A stretch of DNA of 64,000 bases from Patiria miniata. Its lineage: Eukaryota; Echinodermata; Asteroidea; Valvatida; Asterinidae. The notes below the pieces were generated by a model. That model was not told where the DNA came from and did not search any database. It saw only the letters and a program-made list of their open reading frames with translations. Location: contig NW_024037074.1 of NCBI RefSeq assembly GCF_015706575.1, positions 6,262,001 to 6,326,000 of the forward strand, written 5' to 3'. Shown here piece after piece: positions 46,887 through 59,106 of this stretch. Position 1 is the stretch's first letter. Each line of letters starts with the position of its first letter. The translations under genes and the position numbers were made by a program.

Positions 46887-47386
46887 NNNNNNNNNNNNNN
46901 NNNNNNNNNNNNNNNNNNNNNNNNNNNNNNNNNNNNNNNNNNNNNNNNNNNNNNNNNNNNNNNNNNNNNNNNNNNNNNNNNNNNNNNNNNNNNNNNNNNN
47001 NNNNNNNNNNNNNNNNNNNNNNNNNNNNNNNNNNNNNNNNNNNNNNNNNNNNNNNNNNNNNNNNNNNNNNNNNNNNNNNNNNNNNNNNNNNNNNNNNNNN
47101 NNNNNNNNNNNNNNNNNNNNNNNNNNNNNNNNNNNNNNNNNNNNNNNNNNNNNNNNNNNNNNNNNNNNNNNNNNNNNNNNNNNNNNNNNNNNNNNNNNNN
47201 NNNNNNNNNNNNNNNNNNNNNNNNNNNNNNNNNNNNNNNNNNNNNNNNNNNNNNNNNNNNNNNNNNNNNNNNNNNNNNNNNNNNNNNNNNNNNNNNNNNN
47301 NNNNNNNNNNNNNNNNNNNNNNNNNNNNNNNNNNNNNNNNNNNNNNNNNNNNNNNNNNNNNNNNNNNNNNNNNNNNNNNNNNNNNN
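46887..47386. other. Assembly gap, 500 N
   Basis: Exactly 500 unknown bases, a round figure typical of a placeholder rather than a measured gap. Confidence 0.99.
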
Positions 47387-47999
47387 ATTTTTTTTTGTTT
47401 TATAGCTGAATACATACTGTATATTTACGAGAACAACTCTTTTTATGTTGTGAAAACACACGTTGGACAATCTTGACATTTGGGGAAGATTAGCTGGCAA
47501 AAGTCTTTCCGTGTGCATTTTGGATATAATGGTACTGTAAATTGACCACAAGAAGTAAATACATGTAACGACATATAAATTGATGAGTGAATTTGAAATA
47601 ATGAGGTAATTCACACACCAAACTATTTTGTTGATGTCGCAGGCACGTTTTAAGCCATTTTTTTAGTTATTAGAAATATCTGTTAATTATTATAATAACA
47701 AAACAAAATGTAGTTTGGAAATTTACATTTCAGTGGCAGATTTGTGATTATTGTAAGAAGGGTTTGAACTTCCAGGTACAATATTATCATGTACATGTAG
47801 GTTTGTTTTCGTTGACATGGATAACTTTCTCTTCAAACACCAATCATTGTGACAAACTTGATTCTAGGCCCAACATGGCATGTCAAAGGCTACAAGATGA
47901 ATTGTATTTCTCACGAGGTTTAGCATTTGTATGCACATGCGAATGGAAAACCAATTTGAAAAATTGGTTGGGCTGAGCAGTCAAATACGTGCGTTCAAA

Positions 48000-48590
48000 A
48001 CAATTTATATGTTGATCTTAAACGTCTTCTTTTTAGGATGTTGAAACCTAAACATAGCAGCACTTATAAACGCATTGTTGTGTTTAAAATTTGTTACGCT
48101 GTAAACACGTACGTGCATACATAGGTTAAACACCTAAACACACCCTAAACGCCATTTAGACACTTTTTAGGATGTTAAAACCTAAACATGGTAATACTTA
48201 TAAACGCGTTATTGTGTTTAAAAAGTGTTACAGGCTGTAAACGCGTCAATATAGGTTGAACACCTAAACACAATTTAAACGCCATTTAAACACTTTGTAA
48301 GTTTTTAAATTAAACATCTTAAATACCGATAAACATGTATAAGTGTTTTACTTCTTAAACAGCGACCGTTTTTTAAATAAACGCATTATATGTTCCAATA
48401 AAAACATGCTTAAAGAATAACTGGTGCTGTTTAACTGTTAAACACGTGTCCTTGTTCAATTTAAACGTGTTCATGTTGTAGATGGAGTTTAATTTAAAAA
48501 CGCGTCCAAATGTTTAAAAAGTGTTACGTTTTGGTGTTTATTCATGTGTTTAGATCATAAACATCAGGTTTTACAGTGTACAAAGAAAAC
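48000..48590. repeat. Degenerate TAAAC-rich repeat
   Basis: Two direct copies of about 135 bases (from 48030 and 48165) sharing TTAGGATGTT and CTAAACACA words, then many TTTAAACG-like words, ending in TTTTACAGTGTACA. Probably an old MITE. Confidence 0.5.
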
Positions 48591-49121
48591 AGTATGCTGG
48601 CCCCTCTAAGACCAGCAAAAATCTTGCGAAAAGAATTCCAGGTCGTAAGACTGGAAATGTTACGGTAATCGGTTAAAAAAACACTACAAGCACCTTTTAA
48701 TGCATGATTAAACGTCATACATAAATACCGAATACAGTTTACCCATTCCTATTGGTCGAGAGCCCGTCATGTGGCCGATATTAAACGGAGGATAATGACA
48801 TGGCTGGCTGGTCTTATACCCTTTTCCAGTGTCACATGAAATTTAGACTCCCATGAAACCCGGTGCCTTCTATAAGGTTTCATTGGTTAAACGTTCACAC
48901 TCCTCACATAGACACGCGCAATATTACAGTAAATCATATGCCGTACGCGCATGCCAATTTCCTTATTAAGGAGTTGTAGAGGGCCATTCCATAAAACATG
49001 ATAAAAATTGTTGAACAAAATGGTTGGCAGCGTCTAGTTTTTGGCTTGTTTTGATTTTTGGACAGACAATATTTTTTGACCGAAAATGTATTGATGAATT
49101 GGAATGAATATGTGCTTGGCC

Positions 49122-49235
49122 GGTATTGAACACTCTGTTTAAGACCGGTTGGAGTCTGGAGTGTTGATAATTACCCCGGCTTCGCCTCGGGTAATTATTA
49201 CCCATCCAACCGGTCTTAAACAGAGTTTTAATACC
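49122..49235. repeat. Nested hairpin in intron 1 of the orphan OAS exon
   Basis: Stem of about 32 bases (CTCTGTTTAAGACCGGTTGG and inverse), enclosing a second inverted pair (ATAATTACCC... GGGTAATTAT). A MITE or cruciform-forming repeat. Confidence 0.7.
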
Positions 49236-49307
49236 TCCCAAACACACGTTTATTCGCTTACTAGTGCGTGTATAAACCAAAAAAAAAAAAAGTCGAGAGA
49301 CGCTCAC

Positions 49308-49517
49308 CTTTATCACCTTGCTCACGTCAAACAGGAGACCATTCGAGGAGCACATTCTATGGACTGACCTTACTACCTCGTCCACGGCACGACGGCAATC
49401 TCTGTCGAACTCCTCGGTCCCGTGTTGGATGTTCTCGTTATACCATGTCTCCAATTTCCTGGGATCCATGGGCTCACACCAAGGCAATTCCATTCGTTTA
49501 GCAGCAGCATTAGCCAT
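49308..49517 (-). pseudogene. Orphan first exon of a second OAS-like gene
   Basis: Seventy codons from ATG to a phase-0 donor (AAG/GTGAGC). The peptide aligns with exon 1 of the OAS gene at 57366: DPRKLETWYNENIQHGT, then a conserved helix and DVSKVIK just before the intron. Its frame is open. I see no following exon (GSxGKGT, SDxD or RLVKYW) on this strand down to 44.8 kb, apart from what the 500-base gap could hide. It is most likely a partial duplicate or remnant, though a gene with exons lost to misassembly is possible. Confidence 0.6.
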
Positions 49518-51116
49518 CGTTTCACAGATTGACGAAACAAAAATATCAACACAGATTATTCGTTAGAAGTGCAGACACGAGAGAGGCTTTTATCCGAATG
49601 AGAGTATGACACAATTTTGAAGGGACCTGAACAAAGATAGTATTTTTTGTTGCAATAATATTGCGAATCACGCCACACAGGTACTAATGATGAAATCAGT
49701 TTGGAAATTTTACAGATCCCAGATGTATTTCGCAACTATGTTTAACGGTAGCGTCAGTATCACACTGGGAGAAAGGTACACTTACCATAATATATGTTTA
49801 CGTCACCATTTCGCTACGGAGGTCATTGGCATCACTGTGAAAACATGAATTATGCAGTACGTATGCACATGGTGTCCCGGATGATTGTAGTAGCTAGCTG
49901 CATGTTGTGAACACGTGCTTCAACAATGCGCGGCAAATACTAGCGCCTCGTCGCGTCGTGGACTGAGATCAGGTTTCTCCTGAAAACTGTGCAGAAGCCT
50001 GGCAGAAGCCTTCAGTGTTAAACAGTTCTCGTTTCATTTATTTAAGGCGAGTAAAAAAAAGCTAAACCCAAACCTCCAAAAATATATTTCATATTTGAAA
50101 GAATATGTAGCACAAAAATAAGTATAATGACAGGAAAACCTAACTATTCCAGACTTCTTTTATTTTAGATAAAAAAATATATACTGAAATTGCTCAGTCC
50201 GTTCAAATAATATCACCATTAAAACGCAATGACCCTAAATACCGGTTTCGTAAAAAAAACCAGCAATTTATTGTGCATCATTCTGATTGTCTGGAACAAC
50301 GAAGAAATTGACACACATTGCTAGGCTATCGTTTGCATACGACAAGCCAGCGCTTTCATCTGGCGCATATGGCCTCCGTGCGTCGGCCCTTGGCACGGTC
50401 TCTCTGCATAATTCATGCTCTATATAGCGACGTCATACGACCTGCTAATCAACTCGGTGACTTAGGCATCAATTATGATAAGTGCACCTTCCTCCCAGTG
50501 TGATACTGACGCTACCATGTTTAACGGATGCATTTGTAGATGCAGTACGCTGGTCTCTAAATGTTGCCTATACGTAAACCTGAACGAGTACCAGGCAAGC
50601 CATGGGAAAACCCCGATGAGAAATCCCGATCAGGCTGTTTTCCTTTTTCAGTTAATTGTACAGTTCAAGGGTCAGTCTGCGAGCAGCAATAGCGATGAGA
50701 AATCCCAGGGTTTAGTTATGTGTGCGTGTATTATTTATCATGAGGTCCGTCTGAGCTGCAGTGTGCATGAATAAATTGGCAAATTATTGTGGGATCGAAA
50801 TTGAACAATAATACGGAACAGCCGTGATAACTAGCGGAGTCATTTGCAGTAGAAGCTTCAGTTGACGCTGAACTACGGTTAATACTTTGTCGATAATTGC
50901 CGGAAGTCAGGTTAAATAAAGCTTTGTCATCTACTTCCATTTTTGCCATAGTTTAGGGTGTTTTGTTTCACTCTCAAATCCCAGTTGGCGGACTAATTAA
51001 CTGAAAAACATCTTCCGGAAATTCCCTCGATGAGAAATACGCGGCAGACTTCCGTACAGTTTTTTTGCTCAAGTAAGCTCGGTGAATTAGAGTCGTGAAT
51101 TGTATGTCACATTACA
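49518..51116. other. Intergenic with a diverged inverted repeat
   Basis: About 49730-49800 and about 50471-50540 are inverted matches around AGTGTGATACTGACGCTACC, with weaker similarity outward (CTGCATAATTCATG). No gene recognised. Confidence 0.45.
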
Positions 51117-51120
51117 TTAA

Positions 51121-51647
51121 AGGGAATATACAACATTTGCAAACATCGAAAATAAAACTACCAAGTTTTTACGAAATATTTTACTAGGATGTTGGTATAT
51201 GACAGTCTCAAGCATCTTGTAAAATTATGGCACCTGGTGTGAAGTCATTTTCAAGAAAATGGTATTTTTTGTAAACCTTTCCATGGTGGTTGGCCGACCA
51301 GCGTTGGAAAAACCTAACTATTTTTCAACTACTGCTCCAAATTTACCATTTTTTTTCAGTCCATATTTTGTTTGCTATAGGTTACATGTTCATGAACGCG
51401 TGCAGGCCAGCTAGACTGGTTCCCTTGCCTTACAATTTTCCATCATCTATAAATTGATCCATTTTATCTTTTGTGGAGTCAGGGAACCAGACTACTTGAA
51501 CATTTTTGTTTTTCTTGGTTTTTCCAACCTTTTCGAACACCAAACTTCAAAAATGTCAGTGTAACAATATTTGATCTATCATACTAAAAACCTCTCAAAT
51601 AGTTCATTTCTGAAAATTACAGCAAAAGCCAATGATGTACATTCCCT
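51121..51647. mobile_element. TTAA MITE, third full copy (opposite orientation)
   Basis: TTAA at 51117-51120 and 51648-51651; the same family as 2600-3124, inverted. Confidence 0.85.
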
Positions 51648-51651
51648 TTAA

Positions 51652-53309
51652 GTAAAATTATCAAGCCCAACTAAAAATACTCCAGATGATAATCCTACTT
51701 ATACAAGTAGGATCTAGTTTTCAGTTGTGGGCCCTATTATAATGTAGTTAATGATCTGCGTACAGATTATGCAAAACATCACACTGCGTCGATCTTAACC
51801 TCCTGATCTGACCATTCGGCGGGCGCCTTCGCTCGGATCGTCGGTAACCCGACGTTGCATGACAAAAACATGGCAACTACATTCATTGTCCAATCAACAA
51901 CTTTGGCAGAATTTCTGCTCTAAATGACGTCCGACTTATAAAGGCGGCTCCGATTGGCTGGTGCGTGGGTTCGTATGAAAGTTACATGCACGAATATATC
52001 AGACGTTTTAGTGTGGCTCTGCACATACACACGTTAACGTCTGATCCAACAACTTATCGTGGTGGAGGGGGAGAGATGAGACCTATTGGAAATTGAGGGC
52101 GCTGTGGTCCCGTATCTACAGACACGTGATAACATTAATTCATGGGTCCTCCTCTTTTCCCCCCCTGAACCCAGAGAGCCAGCCTAATATTGTCACTGAC
52201 TAGGTCACCGAGTATGAATAATGTCAAAATCTGAAAATGTCTTGTAAAGCACGACTGCGCGACATTCAGTGCCACCCGGAGAACAATTCAGTGCAACAAT
52301 GGTTACTGGTTCTCGCGCACTGCAGCGGCCCAACAAGAACCAAAAGTGTTTTGCTATGGCAGTTGTGAACCCATTTTTTTTTTTAAACGGGCTTGAATCT
52401 CCTCTGGGAATTTAGCGCAAACATGTGCACAACTGTAGTTATAGCTGGTATAGTGACAATATTCTGCAAACACTTTTTACCTGTTGCATTAATTTGTGTA
52501 ATGTTCTATAAAAATAGGGTGTAAAATATTGCTGTTGGTGATCGTGTGTGTTAAACGTACATGAAACTTGTCGTTATGGGATGCGCGTACACCGTTGTCG
52601 AGGAGAAGTGAGCCTGACCTGGGGAGGAGTGAATGGTTTTGCTCATTATATAACAGACGAATTGCAAATAAGCATTGAAACCGGGGCTCCTAAGCCATTG
52701 CATGAATTGAGGACTTTTTCGGTTTCAGTGTCTATTGACATTCGTCAGGTGAAGGTCAAGAAATTCTTAGCTGACGCGGCGTGTAGCACTTATTCCTGTA
52801 ATGCCGTCAGGTGTCTTGAGACCTCTCACTCAGTAAGCAAGTAAACGTTTGTTTGCTAAGCGCGATCAACCGAGTTTATTAACACATTGCCTACATGCAG
52901 GTGGTAACAATATTAGTTTCCTATTTTGTACTAAATTTAAAGCTGAGAAACATTAAGCCTCACAATGTGACATGAACGGTAACTGTTATTCTATGAATAT
53001 TTTCAAAAATAACTTCACAAAAAAACTTTCAATCCTGTCATTGAATTAAGCGCATAATTATTATTTATAAATTAATAAGTAGTCCCTAATTATATCTATA
53101 TGAGAGCTAATTGCCAAGAGACAATATATCTTATATCTACGATGTTATTTATTTAACGACTGATGATTCGATTTGATTATTTATGTAAAAGCCTATAAAA
53201 GTTGTGTTAAGTACAATTGTTATAATCAATATTTATGTTAAATTGGGTGTGGTTCATTATAAGTATAGGTTGTGGGCTCATTATTTATTACTTATTCTCG
53301 TTGTTTAAA
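51652..53309. other. Intergenic, no gene seen
   Basis: A 98-codon plus frame (52548-52844) has no recognised domain. An AT-rich stretch follows from 52900 to 53280. Confidence 0.4.
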
Positions 53310-53599
53310 CAGCGGCAGATCTAGAGGAGGGATGGGGACAACCCCCATCCTCCCTTTTGGCCACCCCACCCCCTATTATGATGCCAGTATAATGGAGCCA
53401 AAAAATAATAAATGGAATGGTAAAGAGCCTAAATATATTCTCAAATTGCCTTAGAATGCAGGAGGAAGTACTGTTGATTTGAAAATATCATATGGGCATG
53501 CCCAAGACCCCCTCCATAGAAGGGTATACCTTTGGCACCCCTTTACTTAACCCCTTTATATCACTCCGCCGTGTTTCCTGGAAGCTACATCCGCCCCTG
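53310..53599. mobile_element. Old hAT-type MITE
   Basis: Ends CAGCGGCAGATCTAG / CTACATCCGCCCCTG resemble the CAGTGGCGGATCCAG family. The flanking 8-mers match only partly. Confidence 0.55.
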
Positions 53600-54150
53600 T
53601 TAAATGTTAAAATAAAGAAGGTAAAAAGGCCCCATGTCCCCCTCCCGCCTGAAAAAAAGAAGAAGATAAGCTGGTGTCGTGTGCAGTAATTTCAGTATTT
53701 GTTTTGCTTCATAATGCTTGTAAAGTCAAGTTAAGTCAGGGCCCGCACACCGAAAAATTGCCTGGGTTAATTTTACCAAAGAAAGGGTGAAAAATGGAAC
53801 TACCCAAACTTGGGTTGTTCTATAACCAATTTGTTTTGGTTAGAATTTCTGCTAAATTCAACCAAAATTTGTGGTAATTTAAGACGAAATTTAATTCTGT
53901 CTTGTATGACTACACGTTTTAGTTGAATTTAGCAGAAAATTCGAAACCCAAACAACTGGCTATAGAACAACCCAAGTTTGGGTAGTTCCAGTTTTCACCC
54001 TTTCTTTGGTAAAATTAACCCAGGCAATTTTTCAGTGCAGGTGTCAGTTTTTGAGGGTTTGGATAGCTCTGGGGATTGCAGTATAGCTGTGGAGTTAGGT
54101 TAGGGGTAGGGTCACGTGGCTTCCGGTGGGTCGTTAGGGAAGACTCGTCA
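53600..54150. other. Inverted-repeat stretch 3' of the OAS gene
   Basis: The block at about 53746-53832 (AATTGCCTGGGTTAATTTTA, AACTACCCAAACTTGGGTTG) recurs inverted at about 53960-54033. A non-coding foldback element of about 290 bp. Confidence 0.55.
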
Positions 54151-57100
54151 CTAGTTCCAGCCGTGACGAACCTGCACGCTTTGCAGGAGCCTGGATTGGA
54201 GCGCGTCCTGGGCTTTTGATCGCATCTGACCCATGTTGTCCTCTTCAGTGTAGAGACTGCAGACGTTGTCAGTTGGTTCGGATGGGTCCAAAACAATGGG
54301 TCTGAAAAAAAAACCCAGATTAACATAGTGGTGTTAGTTGACAATACCATGATACCTGGGTTGGTCAGGTTGGTGTAGCGGTACTTTCCTCGCCTTCCAC
54401 CGCTGTGACCCGGGTTCGAATCCTGCCTGGGCCAATATGTATATTGGGTTTTCAGTCCCTACCTGATTTCGTGGGTTTTCCTCAGAATACTCTTCTGGGC
54501 TTTTCCTCCCACACCTAAAACTGTGATTTCTTCACATTGTCTTCTCTTTAACTGGCACCCATGGGAGATCAGTAGATTCCACTGAATGGGCTACCCAGTA
54601 AAAATAAGAAATAAATATAATGAGGTCAATACTCATTTTTACAGTGCCGGGTCCTACGACAAAAATGTTCTTTTCTTTTTTTACATGAAATTCGCCAATC
54701 ACAAAGAGAAGGGCAACTTCGCCAGGATAAGATAAAGGAGAAAATCAATATTTTGACTGAGAGCTACTGTCAGGTAATGCCATGGAAGAAGTTTTTGGAA
54801 CACAAAAGATACAACCCGACCATTTATTTCTATGCATGAACACGGGTAGATCAGACTTTCTCTTTCTGTTCTCATCAACCGGGGCCAGAGAAAATAAACA
54901 GTCTTTTGTCGCACGGGGTCTGTTGCTGATTGCTACCTAGAAGCAACTCATCTAAGTTAATGTAGCATTTTGTACGTTCTTTAAGAGAAGTATTTGTTAT
55001 TGCTTCATACTTTTGCATTCGAAATTGAGCGATCACATCTTCTGCCCTCTTGGCATTGTAGTGCCGTGTCCAGTACACTCGCAACTGCGACAAATCGCTG
55101 AGCGTAAGCAGGACGTCCTTCAGCCCCTGGGCCTTGTTGAAGCGCAAAGGCCCGCCAGCGTTCTGCCAGCGGTGGATGGTGATCAGCTCCAGTTTGTAGG
55201 ACTTCTGGAGACCCTTTGGAAGGAACTCATACGACCAATACTTAACCAGGCGGATGAGCGCCTTTACCGCGGTCGGCTGCTCCCTGACGAATGCCAACTG
55301 ATTCTCGATCACGGCCGGGGAGTAGTACAGCCGGTCGCTTGGCTGCTGTCTCAGCATAGCGTCAAACAACTTCTTCTTATTGGCTGGAGGGAATAGAGTT
55401 TGTATATTGGGTGACATTGTGCAAACACACTGGAGTTGAATGATAGGGTCATCAAATGTAACTAGTGTCAAAGAATACTGTATCTGGATCAAATATCTGA
55501 ATAATTACTGCAGTGGTTACATTCATTTTTATGTTTGATGCATTTATTTTTTACGTTACTTTTGAATGCAGAAATATATGAACAAACCTGCATCACTCAG
55601 CTGACAGTCGGCCGTGGCCATGAGGTCAATGCTCACAGAGCGCCGGTCGGGACCGATTTTGTTGAGCTTGAAGTTGATAAGGCATCCCTTGTTTTCAATG
55701 GCTGTCACGTTCCTTAGCTGTCCAAGAGCCCTCGCCATGCGTCTGAGTACTTCAGCGAGTTGGGTCTTGTATATATATGGTCCAACATCGATGATGGGCT
55801 GCAGGTGGGGCGGGTTGACGAACGCCACGAGGTCCACGTCAGACAGGTCTTTGACCACTGTGCCCTTCCCGAGCGAGCCACTCTGCATAAACATAAAATC
55901 TCCACCTCAAATAATTTGCATCTGCAAAAATTTAGAAATGACAGCTGTCAAAAATCGCATATCATCTTCTTGAGACCTATCGTCACGTCATTGGAGAAGT
56001 GCACTTCTGAGTGAAATCGTCTATCACTATTTACCTAGTCTGTTTCCCAGACCAAAAGATTCTGACTATTCCTGATGAATCTTAGGTCCGGTAGCCTCCG
56101 GTAATACATTGTATTACAATTTACGTCACATGACTAAAACGGGAGGAATTTCTCCTTTTTCCGAAAGTTTCCGAAGTTTGCCGAAGTCGTTTCGTCGACA
56201 ATCGGATAGCGCCCGAGTATTTATGAGTATACTGCTAATTGCTTATTAATTTATTTTAAATGAGTTGATAATTAATATTATTTCATTGCTTTCATTTAGA
56301 AAACTGAAAATTCAACGACGATTTTGTGCATCAAATATACTCGGGTCGTATGGGGCGAACTTTTGCTGCGTCATGTACAATTTTGAATTTGACGACCGTT
56401 ACCGAGATTTTCCAAAACTCGGTCTTCATTCGGCTCCGCCTGCTTACAGTGCTATTTGGGTGCCTAATTTTGAAGATTCCAGATCAACATTAGTCAATGT
56501 TATCTTACAGAAACATCAAACTGTATCATCATAACTGTACGATATTACTAAGCAAGTGATTTATTTAAAAACTTGATCAGAACATTAAAAGTTACAAGCG
56601 ATAAAGCGAAATCGGAAACGAAGGCGAGCTTTGAAAAAGGGCCATCAATGTCGTCATGTTTATTTTTATCCACGGAGACTGCCTGACCTAAGATTCATCA
56701 GGAATAGTCAGAATCTTTTGGTCTGGGAACCAGACTAACTATTTACCCTAGGAGGTCATAGTTTAACGATAGAAGGCGGTTACCCACTTGCATGTGTATG
56801 ACACAACGGGAGGTATGGGATAAAATGACAAATTAAAAACAACAAGAATCATGATTTTGGTCTTTATCTTCTTGGTATATCGCTATGTAGAAACAACATG
56901 CAGTATGAGATTTCAGTGGAATGAAACAAAGGAGGAAAGTAAGTAAAGGGAAGTGAAGGTAGGCCACAACCAGTCAAGTATAGGAGAGTGGTCAGAATTG
57001 ATAATTGATCAGAAAAAAAGGTTGGAGGAAAATGCTCCCTCGTCTCCACCTCGATCTTTCGCCTATGCGTAACACCCTCACACAATGTAATCCTGAAGGA

Positions 57101-57366
57101 TCGATGCCCATCCAAACTCCCAGTTTTGTTTTTGTTATCCCCGTTTGCAAAAAAAAAAAAAAAGACTTGGATGCATACCTTGATCACCCTGTCGACATCA
57201 AATGGAACAGTGTTGTCCGAGCAGAAGCTGTGAATGGAGGTGACGACATCGTCGATGGCCATGCGGCAGTGAGCATTGAAGATCCCGTCCCTTCCTGTAG
57301 GCTGTTGTTGTACCATTCTTCAAGCTTGTCAGGAGACAGGCAAAACGGCTTCCTCTGATTTGCCAT
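54151..57366 (-). CDS. 2',5'-oligoadenylate synthetase-like gene (four exons, exon 1 frameshift)
   Basis: OAS enzymes are dsRNA-activated nucleotidyltransferases that make 2-5A, which activates RNase L in vertebrates. Exons: 57366-57179, 55882-55588, 55383-55011, 54301-54151; all introns GT-AG with matching phases 0, 1, 2. Seen: DVDRVIK before intron 1, then SGSLGKGT (P-loop-like), LSDVDLVAF (two catalytic Asp), SIDLMATAD (third Asp), ALIRLVKYW, KLELITIHRW, LRVYWTRHY and PIVLDPSEPTDN, all in OAS order. The length would be about 335 residues, like single-domain OAS. The C-terminal CFK segment of vertebrate OAS1 is absent. Exon 1 is 188 bases where 189 are needed: the frame switches near 57290, between LQEGT and DGIFNAHC. 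That is either a real frameshift or an assembly error, and the other exons are open. Confidence 0.85.
54362..54622 (+). mobile_element. tRNA-derived SINE in OAS intron 3
   Basis: A-box-like TGGTGTAGCGG and B-box GGTTCGAATCC (54414-54424) form a tRNA-like head. A conserved-looking body follows (GTGGGTTTTCCTC, TTTTCCTCCCAC), with an A-rich tail ending in AAATAAATATAATG. It lies between OAS exons 3 and 4, antisense to the gene. Confidence 0.75.
56036..56737. mobile_element. Long-TIR element, 702 bp, 10-bp duplication (Mutator-like)
   Basis: Duplication ACTATTTACC (56026-56035, 56738-56747). TIRs of about 51 bases start TAGTCTG, then TTCCCAGACCAAAAGATTCT. Interior plus frame 56265-56534 (89 codons) with no recognised domain. 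A fragment of one end is nested at about 42046-42090. It sits in intron 1 of the OAS gene. Confidence 0.85.
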
Positions 57367-57459
57367 AGTCCAAGGTCTGTCCAATAACATGACGGACACA
57401 ATATGAGGGCGCTATTTGGAGTAGGTACATTCAGGTACAAAATACGAACAGCGCCCTCC

Positions 57460-57490
57460 CATTGGGTCCATAATCTCTTATAAGGCCAAA
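57460..57490 (-). promoter_or_regulatory. TATA-like box upstream of the OAS gene
   Basis: CTTATAAGAG on the minus strand (about 57476-57485), roughly 110 bases above the ATG. A small inverted GAGGGCGCT...AGCGCCCTC repeat (57406-57457) lies between them. Confidence 0.4.
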
Positions 57491-58711
57491 ATATATGTAA
57501 AAAATTATGTGATCAAGTCAAGCACGAAAGCTTATTACTGTCCCTGGCTACAAAGTGAAAATTCCTAATAAGGCTGTGTTTGGGAGGGTTACAAAATATT
57601 ACTTCAAATTTGCCCAAATTACCGTACCCTCCCCCTTTAAAACAAAACTATTATAAATACGATATAATTGACAATAATAAAAGATATTACATGTCTGTAG
57701 AATCCAATACGCAGGAAGACGACAATTCAGCGACTCATAAGCTTTCCTCTGGTCATAATTATGTTCGGACGGATATCGCCCCTTTAACAATAACTAACCT
57801 ACATGTGAGGTTTATAACATATCTCGTATAAATGTACCACCGATGGCTGGCGCCTTTTATGTAGCTGGGTTGACTGAGATACAGTCTATATTGTCTTCTG
57901 GAATGTTTGGAATAATACCATAGAGCTAGCTATAACCCTAAAAAATTTTTTAAAAAACCCACACATGTCAGGCTAAAGAGTCCACAGCAACTAAGTTCGT
58001 CACTAATTTATACTTAATCTATCCGACATCTTTACATGAGGTTTCGGGTTAACAATCACCCCTCCCAACCTCCCAACCCCAGTCCAGCCCCCCCCCCCCC
58101 CCCCCCCCCCCCCCGCCGACACGTCACGAGCGATGTGCTGACAGTGTGGTATAACATAACATAGTCATAACGATAAATTAATAAACATATTTTTCCTACA
58201 GATTAATATCAGAATTGCACGAGAGGTGCAGATTTGAAAAATGAATCATATACTCTATCAATCAGTGGAATATACTACCTTTCCTTTCGACTTGCAGCAA
58301 TACTGGTGACCCTTAATGCAACTAAGTGTAAAAACTCGACCACATCGGAGGAAAGGAACTAATTATGAGGGTAAATCTAACAATTTCTCATCGCTGGTTT
58401 TCCCAATTTATACCGCACTTGCAACATCAAAGCAGACAGAATACCATCCGATGAGCGCGGAAATTCCCGGATGAGAAATCGTTTATTACGAAAATCAATG
58501 TGCATGCGCGCAGCACGCGTGGGCCCACGGAAGTGCACTGACACAGACTACTCTACTAATAATTATGTAGTATTGCTCACGTGGGACCACGCACTGACAC
58601 ATACTAATAATATAATGTAGCATGGTAGGCCCAGTACATTGCAATACTGAACAGTAGTTTAGGCATGTTGATTTAATACTCTGGGAATAAGGCAAAGTCT
58701 GCTTTACCACA
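57491..58711. other. Intergenic, no gene seen
   Basis: AT-rich, with one C run (58088-58114). No coding or element borders recognised. Confidence 0.4.
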
Positions 58712-59106
58712 CAGTGGCGGATCCAGGAATTGTTGCGGGGGCGGGGGGTATCAGTAAACAAAATCTGAAATGTAGACAGGATTTTTTTCTTCGGACACTT
58801 GGCCTCCGTAAAATCAAAAAAATTGGGGGGGGGGGGTGTTGGGGGTTGGTACCATACTTTCCCTGGGGGCGCTGTTTAAATCCGACGATTATTACACTAT
58901 ATTACAGAATGGGGTACAAATTCCCACTAACCAAGCTGGGTCTCACCGTATTTTGTGCACAGGTGGACATTATTACCAGTTTATTTTTTGGGGGTGTCAG
59001 AGCGGGGGGGGGGGGGGGGGGGGGGGTGCATAATTTTTTTTGAATTTCTATGAAAACAATATTTTTTGTCAGACTTTGGTTTTTTTACCCCCTGGATCCG
59101 CGCCTG
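58712..59106. mobile_element. hAT-type MITE with poly-G core
   Basis: TIRs CAGTGGCGGATCCAGG / CCTGGATCCGCGCCTG, with G runs inside. The flanking duplication is too decayed to read. Confidence 0.65.

Noticed and set aside
46787-47614. 275-codon frame spanning the gap
   Set aside because: Most of it is unknown bases.
57184-57440. Alternative frames over OAS exon 1 as separate genes
   Set aside because: The two frames together match one OAS exon; the extra frames are shadows.
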